64,000 nucleotides of DNA from Taibaiella helva (GCF_003545695.1 NZ_QUZZ01000006.1:280147-344146); one strand, 5' to 3'. Positions 27,153 to 36,578 are shown, counted from the first letter of the stretch. Notes: generated from the letters alone by a model not told the origin. Translations and numbers: made by a program.

Positions 27153-27238
27153 GAGTCAATTATTTCTGCCGAAGGTACGAAGCCATTTATTATATCGGCC
27201 GGCCATTGAGCTTCCAGGTTCCCAAAGGCCGCAAAACA

Positions 27239-27263
27239 ATAGCCCGGCATTCAGCCGGGCTAT
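27239..27263 (-). terminator. Terminator of the first tandem T9SS paralogue
   Basis: A 10-bp stem atagcccggc / gccgggctat with a 5-base loop, 37 bases past the minus-strand stop at 27300. The minus-strand side continues tgttttgcgg, a weak T run. Confidence 0.7.
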
Positions 27264-27299
27264 ATCTTCATGAGGAGAGGGGGTGGCTTGCTTAAGCCA

Positions 27300-29012
27300 T
27301 TATTTTTTTACAACCATCTTCGTGTCGATCTTTTTGCCATTCAAAGAAACGGTAAGCATATAGGTACCAGCAGTAAGCTTTTTCACGTTTTCCATGCTCA
27401 CCTGGTGGCCGCCTTTAGTTAGCGGCGCCTTGTATTGTCCTACCAGGCGACCGGCCATGTCGTGCAGCTCCAGGCTCAGGATACCGTCCTGCTTCAGGGA
27501 AACGAAGGTGTGCAGCACATCGGAGAAAGGATTGGGATAAGTGGTGATGGTTGTCGTTTCTTTTGCTGTTTCAACAGCTATGCCGGTTGTGTTACCAGGC
27601 CTGAACTGCGGATCACCCCATTTATGGAAAGCATGGTGCAGCTGGTACTCGCCGCTGGAAGGATCTACATCATAATAAGTAGCATACAGGAACATGCCTA
27701 CACCTTTGAGACCGGTCTTGCTTAAAGCAATGCCGCTGGTAAAACCGGCGGGCATACTTGGCGTCTGGGCATGAGGCAGCTGCAGGTAGTCAGCCATGCT
27801 GGTTACAGCGGTTCCGCTGGCATTCATCTGGACACCCATATATTCATTGGCGCCGGCGCCATCGGTGGCATACCAGGTGATCATGATCTGCTCCACATTC
27901 GTGCTGGGATAGTCTGTTCCATAGCTGACAGCGGGGCTGAATACCTGGTAGCCTACTCCCAGGGGATCCAGGGGACTGTTGCCCAGCTGAACGCCTGATG
28001 TAGCTACCACTTCATGAGATGCGGCCATACTGGCATTTTTATGCTGGACGATCACGTTTATGCCATCGCTATAGGTATAAGCCCAGGAGCTGCCGGCAGG
28101 ATTGGTCGATACCGAAAAGGCGGGGCAATCGAGCACCAGCCTGGAATTCAACCCGGGGCCCACATACTTGTTGTCGGGAGCAACCGGTGTTACCATACCG
28201 GACGAGGCAGCCAGTATGCTCATATCAACGGAAGTTTCCGTGATAAATCCGCCACCGGAGTAGACAAAATGCAGGGGATAGGCGATGCCGCTGTTGTTGA
28301 CGGGTTCGATTACCCGGGTAAGAGCGATGTCGACACCTGTTTTATTGGCAGTACCGCTCAGGGTACTTACGCCGCTCCAGGCGCCGCTATTGTTCATATA
28401 TACCATTGCCTGTATCCCTTTGTTGGCGCCAGGTTCTGTATTGACCCAGGCGATGGCGCCGTTATACACCTCCTGGAAGTCCATACGAATACGGCCGTAA
28501 GTAGGTGCATTCGACAGCTGCATATGATACACCAGGTTGTAGCCCGGAGCAGAAGCAGTCAGCTCATATGCATCCAGCATGTGCCCGGTGCCCGGTTTAT
28601 AATAGGCTACCAGGATATCGGTGTTGTTGGTATTCGGATTCACCAGGCTGCCCACCTGCAGATCTTGTACTTCGTCATAGGGAATGGCGGTCTTCCACAG
28701 CAGATTGGTCGGGTTGTTGTATTCGGTCAGCAGCACCGTCACCTCATGCTTTCCGTTAACTACATCCTTGCTGTTCCAGGCAGCAAGGTAGAGATCTGTT
28801 CCTGTCCCGATAAAAGGCGACAGGTTGTCGAAACGGGTATAGCTACCGCTAAGGGAATAATTAGAGGTAACCTCCGCCTTTTCCATCTTCGGATCGCCAA
28901 AGGTAAATTCGTAGGCATTGGGCGGAGCAAAGAAGGGTTGTGCCTGCAGGCCCGCTGCATTAGCAGTACATAGAGCCGTAGCCACGGCAAGCTGCTTTAA
29001 AGTTTTTCGCAT
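27300..29012 (-). CDS. T9SS-exported protein, tandem paralogue A
   Basis: Secreted protein of 570 residues. The signal peptide is MRKTLKQLAVATALCTANAA, cut near LQAQ; the ATG at 29012 is used because upstream codons in the frame do not form a signal sequence. The large middle part has no recognised domain but is Gly/Thr/Tyr-rich and beta-like (VYSGGGFITE, WAYTYSDGINVIVQH). It ends with a T9SS type A domain (TYPNPFSDVLHTFVS to MVVKK). The neighbouring gene 105 bases upstream encodes a clear paralogue with the same layout, so this is a tandem duplication. The ligand is unknown. Confidence 0.87.
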   Translation of the reverse strand: MRKTLKQLAVATALCTANAAGLQAQPFFAPPNAYEFTFGDPKMEKAEVTSNYSLSGSYTRFDNLSPFIGTGTDLYLAAWNSKDVVNGKHEVTVLLTEYNNPTNLLWKTAIPYDEVQDLQVGSLVNPNTNNTDILVAYYKPGTGHMLDAYELTASAPGYNLVYHMQLSNAPTYGRIRMDFQEVYNGAIAWVNTEPGANKGIQAMVYMNNSGAWSGVSTLSGTANKTGVDIALTRVIEPVNNSGIAYPLHFVYSGGGFITETSVDMSILAASSGMVTPVAPDNKYVGPGLNSRLVLDCPAFSVSTNPAGSSWAYTYSDGINVIVQHKNASMAASHEVVATSGVQLGNSPLDPLGVGYQVFSPAVSYGTDYPSTNVEQIMITWYATDGAGANEYMGVQMNASGTAVTSMADYLQLPHAQTPSMPAGFTSGIALSKTGLKGVGMFLYATYYDVDPSSGEYQLHHAFHKWGDPQFRPGNTTGIAVETAKETTTITTYPNPFSDVLHTFVSLKQDGILSLELHDMAGRLVGQYKAPLTKGGHQVSMENVKKLTAGTYMLTVSLNGKKIDTKMVVKK

Positions 29013-29117
29013 AGAAGGTATTTTGGTGTGAGAAAAATGCAATGATCATTTCAGGATAGACCGGCGCCCGGTCGGGCTATTACAACGTCTAAAATCAATT
29101 CAGGTATATGCAGCGGG

Positions 29118-30803
29118 TTATTGTTTTACAACCATCTTCGTGGCGATCTGCTTACCGTCCAAAGCAGCAGTAAGCATGTAGGTGCCGGCAGCAAGCTTTT
29201 TCACATTTTCCATGCTTACCTGGTGACCGCCTTTAGTTAAAGGCGCTTTGTATTCTCCTGCGAGACGGCCGGCCATATCATGCAGCTCCAGGCTCAGGAT
29301 ACCATCCTGCGGCAGGGAAACGAATGTGTGGAGCGCATCGGAGAAGGGATTGGGATAGGTAGTGATCGTTGTCATTTCCGTCGCCGCACCGGCAGATACG
29401 CCAGTTGTGTTTCCGGGCTTGAATACAACATCGCTCCATTTGTGGAAAGCATGGTGCAATTGATACAGGCCGGTAACCGGGTCAATGTCGTAGTAAGTAG
29501 CATACAGGAACTCACCCACCGATTTAGGGCCTGTTTTGCTCAGCGCGATACCGCTGCTGAAGTCGTGGGCCATCGTTGGCGTATTGGCATTGGGCAGCCT
29601 CAGGTAATCGGAGGTGCTGGTGATTGCAGTGCCGTTTGCGTTCATGCGCAAAGCCATATAACCATTATCGCCTGCGCCGTCTGTAGCATACCAGGTCACC
29701 ATGATCTCCTCAGGCGAACCGTTGGGATAGCCCTGCCCGTAATTGATCGCCGGGCTGAACACCTGGTATACGCCACCCGCGGGGTCCAGAGGACTGTTGC
29801 CCAGCATGCCGCTGGTAACAATCGCCATATTGACCGCGCCCAGTGTTGCATTCCTGTTGCGTACGATCACATTAATGCCGTCACTGTAGGTATAGGCCCA
29901 GGCGCTGGGATTAGCAGCAACAGTCGAGGTCGAGAAATCCGCGCAATCCAACACCAGCCGGGAGGCCAGGCCGGCGCCGGCATAGTGGTTATCATTCACC
30001 GTTGGTGTAACCGTTCCTGGTGTAAGGGCCAACGTGCTCATATCGACAGAAGATTCCGTGATAAATCCACCGCCTGAGTAAACAAAATGCAATGGATAGC
30101 CTCCCCCCGGTCCGTTAATCTGGGTAATCGCAATATCGACACCTGTTTTATTCGCCGTTCCGCTCAGGGTGCTTATGCCACTCCAGGCATTATTGACATA
30201 TACCTTGGCCTGGATGCCTTTGTTGGGCCCGGCTTCGGTATTCACCCAGGCAATGGCACAGTCATAGGTCGCATGAAAATCCATGCTGATACGGCCATAG
30301 GTGGGCGAATGCGACAAAGTAGTATGGCTGGCCAGGGAAGCGCCGGAGGGATCCAGCTTATAAACATCCAGCATATGGCCGATCCCCACCTCATAATAGG
30401 CGACCTGGATCTCGGTGTTGTTGCTTGCCGGGTTCCGCAGGCTGCCGACTTGCAGGTCCTGTATGCCGGTATAGGGAATAGATGTTTTCCAAAGGATATT
30501 GGTTGGATTATCCGGCTCGGTCAGCAGCACAGTCACCTCATGCCTGCCGCCGATGTCCTTGCTGTTCCAGCCGGCAACATACAGGTCGGCATAGGCCGAT
30601 CCGATAGCAGGCGTCATATCAGGAAAATAAGCGTAACCCGCCCTGAGCGCGTAGCAGGAGGTATTCTGCGCCGGGGCCACGTGTGGATCGCCGAAAGTAT
30701 ATTCGGCAGCGCTGGGCGCAATAAAAACCTGCGCATGGAGACAGGCCGCATTTGCAGTAAGCAAAGATGCGGCTAAGGCAAACTGTTTTAAAGTTTGTAG
30801 CAT
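29118..30803 (-). CDS. T9SS-exported protein, tandem paralogue B
   Basis: A 561-residue paralogue of the gene at 27300. It shares the EYTFGDP, PTNILWKTSIPYTG, YSGGGFITESSVDMS, YTYSDGINVIV and ATYYDIDP stretches and an almost identical T9SS tail (MAGRLAGEYKAPLTKGG). The chosen ATG at 30803 opens the signal peptide MLQTLKQFALAASLLTANAA; the frame extends 120 bases further with no better start. About 105 bases separate the two genes and no terminator was seen between them. The 30804-31170 stretch upstream holds no gene I can support. Confidence 0.87.
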   Translation of the reverse strand: MLQTLKQFALAASLLTANAACLHAQVFIAPSAAEYTFGDPHVAPAQNTSCYALRAGYAYFPDMTPAIGSAYADLYVAGWNSKDIGGRHEVTVLLTEPDNPTNILWKTSIPYTGIQDLQVGSLRNPASNNTEIQVAYYEVGIGHMLDVYKLDPSGASLASHTTLSHSPTYGRISMDFHATYDCAIAWVNTEAGPNKGIQAKVYVNNAWSGISTLSGTANKTGVDIAITQINGPGGGYPLHFVYSGGGFITESSVDMSTLALTPGTVTPTVNDNHYAGAGLASRLVLDCADFSTSTVAANPSAWAYTYSDGINVIVRNRNATLGAVNMAIVTSGMLGNSPLDPAGGVYQVFSPAINYGQGYPNGSPEEIMVTWYATDGAGDNGYMALRMNANGTAITSTSDYLRLPNANTPTMAHDFSSGIALSKTGPKSVGEFLYATYYDIDPVTGLYQLHHAFHKWSDVVFKPGNTTGVSAGAATEMTTITTYPNPFSDALHTFVSLPQDGILSLELHDMAGRLAGEYKAPLTKGGHQVSMENVKKLAAGTYMLTAALDGKQIATKMVVKQ

Positions 30804-31170
30804 AAAACGTGTTTTGGTGGTAAAAAAAGCTTGGTTAGATGTCCAGGTATCCGGGAGCGCTGCTGCTGCTTCCGGATAACCATGTAAAAAGGGCTGCTTC
30901 GAACTATAGGTCAAAAACAACACCTGGTGCCATCGTAAAAGTATTGCCCCTGGCCGAATGAGGAAACGGCTTCTTCACAAAAGCCCCGTTTTTCTTCATG
31001 AACCGGCATGTATATTTAAACCTGAATATTGCCACCGGCAAAAGCCCGGCCGATACCGGTCGGGCAGGAAACCACATTTTAGCGCACGATCTTAAAATGG
31101 CTGATCCTTGCTCCAGCCTGGCAGCATTGTTATTTCCGGGAGCGGCATCTGCGAAAAGCCGTTATACAAA

Positions 31171-31204
31171 AAAAGTGCCGGCCCTGCAAAGGGCCGGCAC
31201 TTTT
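31171..31204 (-). terminator. Terminator of ahcY
   Basis: A 15-bp perfect stem aaaagtgccggccct / agggccggcactttt with a gcaa loop lies 16 bases past the ahcY stop. On the minus strand it is followed by a T run. Confidence 0.92.
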
Positions 31205-31219
31205 CTATATAGGTGAGCA

Positions 31220-32545
31220 TTAATAACGGTAATGCTCCGGCTTGAACGGACCTTCCTGGGGAATGCCGAGGTAAGCAGCCTGTGCATCAGTGAGCACATC
31301 CAGCTCCACACCGATCTTAGCCAGGTGCAGGCGGGCTACTTTCTCATCCAGGTGCTTGGGCAGCACATATACTTTGTTCTCGTACTTATCGCTGTGCAGC
31401 CACAGTTCCAGCTGGGCCAGCACCTGGTTGGTAAAGGAATTGGACATCACGAAAGAGGGATGACCGGTAGCGCAGCCCAGATTCACCAGGCGGCCTTCTG
31501 CCAGCACGATCACGTCTTTACCATCTATATTATATAAGTCTACCTGGGGTTTGATGGTGTCTTTGGTATGACCGTAATTTTTATTCAGCCAGTCCATATC
31601 GATCTCGATATCGAAGTGGCCGATGTTGCACACAATCGCTTTATCCTTCATGGCTTTGAAGTGCTCGCCGGCGATGATGTCGCGGCAGCCCGTAGTGGTG
31701 ACTACGATATCGGCTTCCTTAACAGCATCCACCATCTTCTTCACCTCGAAGCCTTCCATAGCAGCCTGCAGGGCGCAGATCGGATCGATCTCGGTCACGA
31801 TCACGCGGGCGCCGGCGCCGCGCAGGGAATCGGCAGAACCTTTACCTACGTCGCCGAAACCAGCTACCACAGCCACTTTACCTGCCATCATCACATCAGT
31901 AGCGCGACGGATCGCATCTACCAGCGATTCGCGGCAGCCGTATTTGTTGTCGAATTTGGATTTGGTAACGCTGTCGTTCACATTGATCGCAGGCATGGGC
32001 AAGGTGCCTTTAGCCATGCGCTCGTACAGGCGGTGTACGCCGGTAGTGGTTTCTTCAGACAGGCCTTTGATACCCTGGATCAGCTCGGGATATTTATCGA
32101 AAACGATATTGGTCAGGTCGCCGCCATCATCGAGGATCATGTTCAGCGGACGGTCTTCGCTACCGAAGAACAGGGTCTGCTCGATGCACCAGTCGGCCTC
32201 TTCAAGTGTTTCTCCTTTCCAGGCAAATACAGGAATACCGGCAGCAGCGATCGCAGCAGCAGCGTGGTCCTGTGTAGAGAAGATATTGCAGGAGCTCCAG
32301 CGTACTTCAGCGCCCAGGGCGGTCAAGGTCTCGATCAGCACGGCAGTCTGGATGGTCATATGCAGGCAACCCGCGATACGGGCGCCTTTAAGGGGCTGCT
32401 GGGCAGCATATTCGGCGCGGATACTCATCAGGCCGGGCATCTCGGCTTCCGCCAGGCGGATCTCTTTGCGGCCCCATTCGGCCAGGCTGATATCTGCCAC
32501 TTTGTAAGGCAGGCTCAGATCGATATTTTGCAAGCTGGTTGACAT
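31220..32545 (-). CDS. ahcY: Adenosylhomocysteinase (SAH hydrolase)
   Basis: NAD-dependent cytoplasmic enzyme of 441 residues that splits S-adenosylhomocysteine into adenosine and homocysteine, recycling the methyl cycle. The start is [16 protein letters not shown], then [31 protein letters not shown], the [20 protein letters not shown] active-site region, the NAD loop GFGDVGKGS and the C-terminal [19 protein letters not shown] and [14 protein letters not shown]. The length is usual for the family. It is divergent from the Lrp-type regulator, 128 bases away. Confidence 0.96.
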   Translation of the reverse strand: MSTSLQNIDLSLPYKVADISLAEWGRKEIRLAEAEMPGLMSIRAEYAAQQPLKGARIAGCLHMTIQTAVLIETLTALGAEVRWSSCNIFSTQDHAAAAIAAAGIPVFAWKGETLEEADWCIEQTLFFGSEDRPLNMILDDGGDLTNIVFDKYPELIQGIKGLSEETTTGVHRLYERMAKGTLPMPAINVNDSVTKSKFDNKYGCRESLVDAIRRATDVMMAGKVAVVAGFGDVGKGSADSLRGAGARVIVTEIDPICALQAAMEGFEVKKMVDAVKEADIVVTTTGCRDIIAGEHFKAMKDKAIVCNIGHFDIEIDMDWLNKNYGHTKDTIKPQVDLYNIDGKDVIVLAEGRLVNLGCATGHPSFVMSNSFTNQVLAQLELWLHSDKYENKVYVLPKHLDEKVARLHLAKIGVELDVLTDAQAAYLGIPQEGPFKPEHYRY

Positions 32546-32574
32546 AAAATGAATTATTTTAAAAATTGATCCGG

Positions 32575-32582
32575 CAAAAGTA
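32575..32582 (-). promoter_or_regulatory. -7 element of ahcY
   Basis: On the minus strand this reads TACTTTTG, an exact TAnnTTTG match, 29 bases before the ahcY ATG in the 128-base divergent region shared with the Lrp-family gene. Confidence 0.55.
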
Positions 32583-32673
32583 GTGTATCAGAATAAAATA
32601 CCAGCACAAAGGCAAATTTTTGGAACAAACAAACAGAAATGAATAATTTTACAGAACAAAACTGTATTTTATA

Positions 32674-33165
32674 ATGGAAAAGACGGGATCAAAAGAGCAG
32701 ATGCCCACCGCCCTCGATGACAAGGACCTGGCCATCCTGCGCCTGCTGCAGCAAAATGCCAGGAGCACAGTTCGGGAAATTGCGGCCAGGGTGCACCTGA
32801 GCCCTACCCCGGTCCACGAGCGGATCAAAAGAATGGAAGAAGAAGGTGTGATACGACAATACGCTGCCCTGGTCGACCATACCAAGGTGGGCAAGGGATT
32901 GATGGTGATTTGCTATGTATCGCTGAAAGAGCACAATAAGCAGTCGGGCGCACGTTTTATTAAAACCATCCAGAACCTGCACGAGGTGATCGAGTGCTAC
33001 AACATCAGCGGGGAGTTCGACTTCATGCTGAAGGTAGTGGCCGGCAGCATGGATGCCTATTACGACTTCCACGTGAACAAGCTGAGCCAGGTAGAGAATA
33101 TGGGCAGGCTGCAAAGCATTTTTGTAATGGGCATTATCAAGCAGACCCACCAGCTGGTGAATTGA
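32674..33165 (+). CDS. Lrp/AsnC-family transcriptional regulator
   Basis: A 163-residue regulator. The HTH covers about residues 14-65 (LDDKDLAILRLLQQNARSTV, then LSPTPVHERIKRMEEEGVI), followed by the RAM/AsnC effector domain (GKGLMVICYVSL, ISGEFDFMLKVVAGSM). These proteins form octamers and respond to amino acids. Divergent from ahcY, so control of ahcY or self-control is possible. It stands alone, ending 258 bases before a bidirectional hairpin. Confidence 0.92.
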   Translation: MEKTGSKEQMPTALDDKDLAILRLLQQNARSTVREIAARVHLSPTPVHERIKRMEEEGVIRQYAALVDHTKVGKGLMVICYVSLKEHNKQSGARFIKTIQNLHEVIECYNISGEFDFMLKVVAGSMDAYYDFHVNKLSQVENMGRLQSIFVMGIIKQTHQLVN

Positions 33166-33423
33166 GAATCCGTCCGGTTCCTGCTACAGGTAAGAATAGC
33201 CAGGTAGCAGCCATGCACCAAGCTTTAGCTCTGGAACAAGAGATGATCGGCCTCAGCTGGGACAAACCCGGGTACCGGCAAACGATGCTCATCGGTAAGG
33301 TACCTGATCTTATATCCATGAAGAAGAAGCGTCCTTAACCCGTTGAAACGCCCGCTGATACTGTCTCCGGACGCCTGTCCAGTCGGATAAAGCTATAAGC
33401 CTTCACATGCAGATGTATTCCAT

Positions 33424-33456
33424 AATAAGGGCTGGTCCTCCCGTCCAGCCCTTATT
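33424..33456. terminator. Bidirectional hairpin
   Basis: A 12-bp perfect stem aataagggctgg / ccagcccttatt with a 9-base loop lies 18 bases past the stop of the minus-strand SnoaL-like gene. The other part of this 309-base gap (33166-33423) shows nothing clear. Confidence 0.75.
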
Positions 33457-33474
33457 TATTAACCCTCCGCCATA

Positions 33475-33870
33475 CTAGCGCCAGAAGGCATTCTCCTGGC
33501 CGATATCCGCAGTATACACCACCGCTTCCGTAATCTTGCCTCCTTCGATGGTATAGACATCGATGTTGTCCACGTTCAGCGTTTCCCCGCTGGCTTTGCT
33601 GGCTGTCCAGCGCAAATGACAGGCGGCCTGGTTGCCGTTAACGGCCAGCACTTTTATCTCAGCCAGCGCCAGCGTATCCCCCGACAGCTCAAACATTTTA
33701 CCCACCATCTGGAATACTTCAGCGGCCGATTGCCTGCGGCCCGATACGGCATTACTGCCCGGCTGCGACCATTTCATTTCCGGCAGCAGGAGCGCTGCCA
33801 GCTGTTCCATATTCATCGTTTGCACGGCATTCAGAAAAGCCCCGGTTACTTTAAGTGTTTCGTTTTCCAT
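33475..33870 (-). CDS. Nuclear transport factor 2-like (SnoaL) protein
   Basis: A 131-residue alpha+beta-barrel protein without a signal peptide. The pattern fits SnoaL/NTF2-like ketosteroid-isomerase relatives: an N-terminal helix (TGAFLNAVQTMNMEQLAALL), the LLPEMKWSQPGS turn and C-terminal strands (VDNIDVYTIEGGKITEAVVYTAD). Ligand and reaction are unknown. It is close to a set of small one-domain enzymes on the same strand. About 200 bases separate it from the next gene upstream. Confidence 0.8.
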   Translation of the reverse strand: MENETLKVTGAFLNAVQTMNMEQLAALLLPEMKWSQPGSNAVSGRRQSAAEVFQMVGKMFELSGDTLALAEIKVLAVNGNQAACHLRWTASKASGETLNVDNIDVYTIEGGKITEAVVYTADIGQENAFWR

Positions 33871-34068
33871 TGTTATGTTTTTGAAGATCTAAAAAAATGA
33901 TTAACAGTGCAAAACTACTCCGGGGTAAAGGCTTCAGCCTTACCAGAACGCGCCGGCGGTTTATCCTTTTGCGACAACTGCTTATTTTTTGTATATTAAA
34001 AAAACCGGCGGCCCAAAGACCACCGGCTACACACGCTGTTTTACCATGAAAACATATATAGGAACGGC

Positions 34069-34647
34069 TCAAGCCGGAAAGCGCATGGGAACCTGTATCT
34101 GCCGCAACAGCTCATCGATCGCGGTATTGCAGACCGCAACGGTATTGAATCCGGTGGCCATAGCAAACAGCTCATGGTAAATATGATGCCAGCCGGCAAA
34201 GCAGCTCCTGAGAAAACCGCGGATCGCTTCATGGCCGCCGGGCGCGCTGCCCGATACCCTTATCCGGTCCTGCAGCTGCAATATCATGCAATAAAAAACG
34301 AGGTCGCCGTTGGCATGGCGTTTAATAACAATGCCTTTTTCGTTGGCCAGCGCCACCACGGTATCCTGCTTCAGCAGGTCGCTGATGAGCAGCCGCCTGC
34401 CGCTGCCTTTCCTGATCACCGCCTGTATCATCGTATAGTCGGGATGCGCAGGCGCACCGGGATGCAGCAGGGATTGATATACCTGTACCGGGGTGCTGGC
34501 AGAGGCTTCGCCCATAGCGCGTGCATTCTTGTCGAACAGCTTCAGGCTGCCGGCGGATGGCGCTACCGGCGCCGGAAGGCCGGACAAGGTGTTCCGGGTT
34601 CCTCTGATAGTTGGCTGATCGTATATAGAGGACATAATGGGGGACAT
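34069..34647 (-). CDS. Hypothetical protein with its own promoter box
   Basis: A 192-residue protein. A Pro/Ala/Ser-rich N-terminus (about 1-55) precedes a mixed part with GSGRRLLISDLLKQDTVVALANEKGIVIK and a C-terminal helical part (FLRSCFAGWHHIYHELFAM). No domain is recognised and there is no signal peptide. Its reality is supported by an exact -7 box (34673-34680) placed 26 bases before the ATG. An in-frame ATG at 34635 could be used instead. The 138-base gap upstream of the next DinB gene holds nothing else. Confidence 0.6.
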   Translation of the reverse strand: MSPIMSSIYDQPTIRGTRNTLSGLPAPVAPSAGSLKLFDKNARAMGEASASTPVQVYQSLLHPGAPAHPDYTMIQAVIRKGSGRRLLISDLLKQDTVVALANEKGIVIKRHANGDLVFYCMILQLQDRIRVSGSAPGGHEAIRGFLRSCFAGWHHIYHELFAMATGFNTVAVCNTAIDELLRQIQVPMRFPA

Positions 34648-34672
34648 TTTGTAATTATTTGATTTGACGATA

Positions 34673-34680
34673 CAAAAATA
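34673..34680 (-). promoter_or_regulatory. -7 element of the orphan gene at 34069
   Basis: On the minus strand this reads TATTTTTG, an exact TAnnTTTG match, 26 bases before the ATG at 34647. Confidence 0.5.
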
Positions 34681-34786
34681 CCCCGCTTACCATCCGGCGG
34701 AAAGGCTCTTTAGGCAGATACCGCAGGCGGAACGGTGAACGCTCTTTTTATTGCGGTAAACGGTTCGCCCCGAATGCCGGCGCCTG

Positions 34787-35350
34787 TCAGAAGAGTACCG
34801 GCGGGTGAAACAGGAAAGAAAGGAACCGGTATTGCTTCTGCTCGGCAATGCCATAGATATGCAGCAGTTGCCGTTGATGGCGCCGGTAGTGAAAGCAGAC
34901 AAAATGCAACAGCTCGAGCCGGGTGATCGCGCCAAAGGCACGATGCGATACAATTTCCTCAAAGCTGCGCTGTGCCATAGTTTCCGCCAGGTCAGCAAAC
35001 GAAAGGTCCAGTGCTGCGATCAGGCTGTCCTGCTCATATTTCTGTCTGCGCGGCCGTATGGCTTCCGCAGCGGGTAAGCGCGTGGAAAAATCAAGAAAGA
35101 TGCCGGCCAGCTCCGGCACCCTTGCCGCAGCATCGCGACCGGCGGGCGCTCCCGGCTGTTCCAGCGCAGCGGCCACCGATTGGTTCGACAATAAAATGTG
35201 ATCGGCCAGCTGCCCCGCGGTCCAGCTGTCTTTGAAAGGCTTTGTATTAAAACCTTTTTCGCTAAAAGCCAGCAATACCTGCTGCCATTCCCTTGCAGCA
35301 TCCCTGAGCGCAGAAAGGACCTGCACGTCATCGTAAACATTCGTATTCAT
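34787..35350 (-). CDS. DinB-fold protein
   Basis: A 187-residue four-helix-bundle protein of the DinB/YfiT superfamily. Metal-binding histidines are placed as expected: DSWTAGQLADHILLSN (first His, near 54) and FHYRRHQRQLLHIYG near the C-terminus. The superfamily includes thiol transferases and maleylpyruvate isomerases; this member's substrate is unknown. Clear ATG start. Probably co-transcribed with the DUF1579-like gene, whose stop is 19 bases upstream. Confidence 0.85.
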   Translation of the reverse strand: MNTNVYDDVQVLSALRDAAREWQQVLLAFSEKGFNTKPFKDSWTAGQLADHILLSNQSVAAALEQPGAPAGRDAAARVPELAGIFLDFSTRLPAAEAIRPRRQKYEQDSLIAALDLSFADLAETMAQRSFEEIVSHRAFGAITRLELLHFVCFHYRRHQRQLLHIYGIAEQKQYRFLSFLFHPPVLF

Positions 35351-35369
35351 AACAGATCGGGTTTATAGG

Positions 35370-35774
35370 TTATTCTTTTTCCAGCACTATGCTCATCAGG
35401 TGATGCCAATGGTCGCCGGTGCGCTGCTCCCAGTCCCCGGATAAAGTACGGCCTTCGTTGCTGAAGCTGCCGCGGAAGCGCAATGCGGCTCCCCGGAAGC
35501 GCCATATGCCTGATTCACAGCTGGCCTGCATTTCTTCAACATTGCCCTGGTTATCGAAAGCCTGCATGAAGTAAAGTCCGCTTGTTTTGTCAACGCCGAT
35601 GATCTCGAGCGCATACACCGGTTCGTCTCCTATCCGCACATTGACCCTGTGTTCCAGGAAATGGCGCCCGGGCAGCCATTCATAAACATCGCTGCCGGAG
35701 AGTTCCAGCATTTCGCCATGAGAATCTTTCACCCGGCCGGAGGTACGCCAGCGGCCGACAAAGGCGTTCAGCAA
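35370..35774 (-). CDS. DUF1579-like protein, start uncertain
   Basis: A protein of about 134 residues resembling DUF1579 or similar lipocalin-like families (NAFVGRWRTSGR at the start, LSGSDVYEWLPGRHFLEHRV, GVDKTSGLYFMQAFDN, LSGDWEQRTGDHWHHLMS). There is no ATG in the frame: the first usual start is TTG at 35774, yet the frame stays open 54 bases further upstream to a TGA and its translation there still looks protein-like (EDYGIAAQYPSAAHAL). Either a rare start is used or the 5' end was lost. It lies just after a truncated SDR remnant. Confidence 0.7.
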   Translation of the reverse strand: MLNAFVGRWRTSGRVKDSHGEMLELSGSDVYEWLPGRHFLEHRVNVRIGDEPVYALEIIGVDKTSGLYFMQAFDNQGNVEEMQASCESGIWRFRGAALRFRGSFSNEGRTLSGDWEQRTGDHWHHLMSIVLEKE

Positions 35775-35821
35775 AGCATGCGCTGCAGATGGATATTGCG
35801 CGGCAATGCCATAGTCTTCGT

Positions 35822-36043
35822 TTAACGGTCAGTGTATTTATCCCTTGTGGTACTGCAGGTCAGGTTGACCGTAGTACCCGTCAATGCCGCAGCTCGGCCG
35901 GAAGCCAGGAACACCGCGGCTTCCGCAATATGCTGCATCAGCGGCAGCCTGCGCAGCATGGTATCGTCAACCAGCCTTTGCAGGGCAGCAACGACAGCCT
36001 CACCGCTTTCCTGTACAGCGTTTACTGTATGGAGCTGTCTTAA
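35822..36043 (-). pseudogene. Remnant of a short-chain dehydrogenase (C-terminal part)
   Basis: The open frame here ends in a typical SDR tail: TMLRRLPLMQHIAEAAVFLA, then SGRAAALTGTTVNLTC and a short end (TRDKYTDR). Rossmann glycine motif and catalytic Ser-Tyr-Lys parts are missing; upstream the frame runs into the end of the DinB gene at 36040. Only about 70 codons of an expected ~250 remain. I infer a deletion that removed most of the gene. Translation from an ATG inside the DinB gene (36103) is possible but unlikely to give a folded enzyme. Confidence 0.65.
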
Positions 36044-36546
36044 TCGTATTTCATAGGAGGATAATGCAGCAGCCGGCGCCAGAGCCCCAGCTGACCTATG
36101 CAATAGGATTCCCGATCGGTGCAGAACAGCATAGTGTCCCGCAGGGTATACGGTCCGCCCGGCATTTCAAAAGGATCGGGTCCGTTCAGCTGCTCTTCGC
36201 TCAATCCGGCAAGGATATCCCGCAGCACCGGCGAAATGATCTTCCAATCTTTACGGAGCTCGTCCAGGGAAGGATAAGCTGCGCCGTCTTTGATCCCCTG
36301 GTGGTCCCGGAACAAGGCGTCTGAGGTTTGTACCAGCTCGCTGTTACCGATAAGCCGGGCCAGGAAGAAACGTTCCTGTACCAGGCTGCCGGCCAGCCAG
36401 GCCATGTGATTGGCAGGCGTATCCATTCTTTTTTGCGCATCGGCATCCGAAATACCATCAAGCACATTATGGAAGTAGCGGGTATGGGCGTCGTAAAGGA
36501 GCAAAGCAGCCTGTACGGCCGCGCTCACGGCTGTTGTAATTGACAT
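36040..36546 (-). CDS. DinB-fold protein
   Basis: A 168-residue helical-bundle protein of the DinB superfamily. Typical features: ANHMAWLAGSLVQERFFLARLIG (first helix pair, His near 47) and a C-terminal DRESYCIGQLGLWRRLLHYP. The C-terminal metal His pair of the family is altered here (YCIGQLG in place of HHGQ), so metal binding is doubtful. The function is unknown. Its 3' end abuts the SDR remnant, and the VOC protein gene lies 32 bases upstream. Confidence 0.78.
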   Translation of the reverse strand: MSITTAVSAAVQAALLLYDAHTRYFHNVLDGISDADAQKRMDTPANHMAWLAGSLVQERFFLARLIGNSELVQTSDALFRDHQGIKDGAAYPSLDELRKDWKIISPVLRDILAGLSEEQLNGPDPFEMPGGPYTLRDTMLFCTDRESYCIGQLGLWRRLLHYPPMKYD

Positions 36547-36578
36547 TGTTGATCGTTTTATTGTGAGAGAATAAAAAT

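Noticed and set aside
30998..31216. A 72-codon plus-strand frame upstream of ahcY's terminator.
   Set aside because: It runs through the terminator hairpin at 31171-31204 and has no features.
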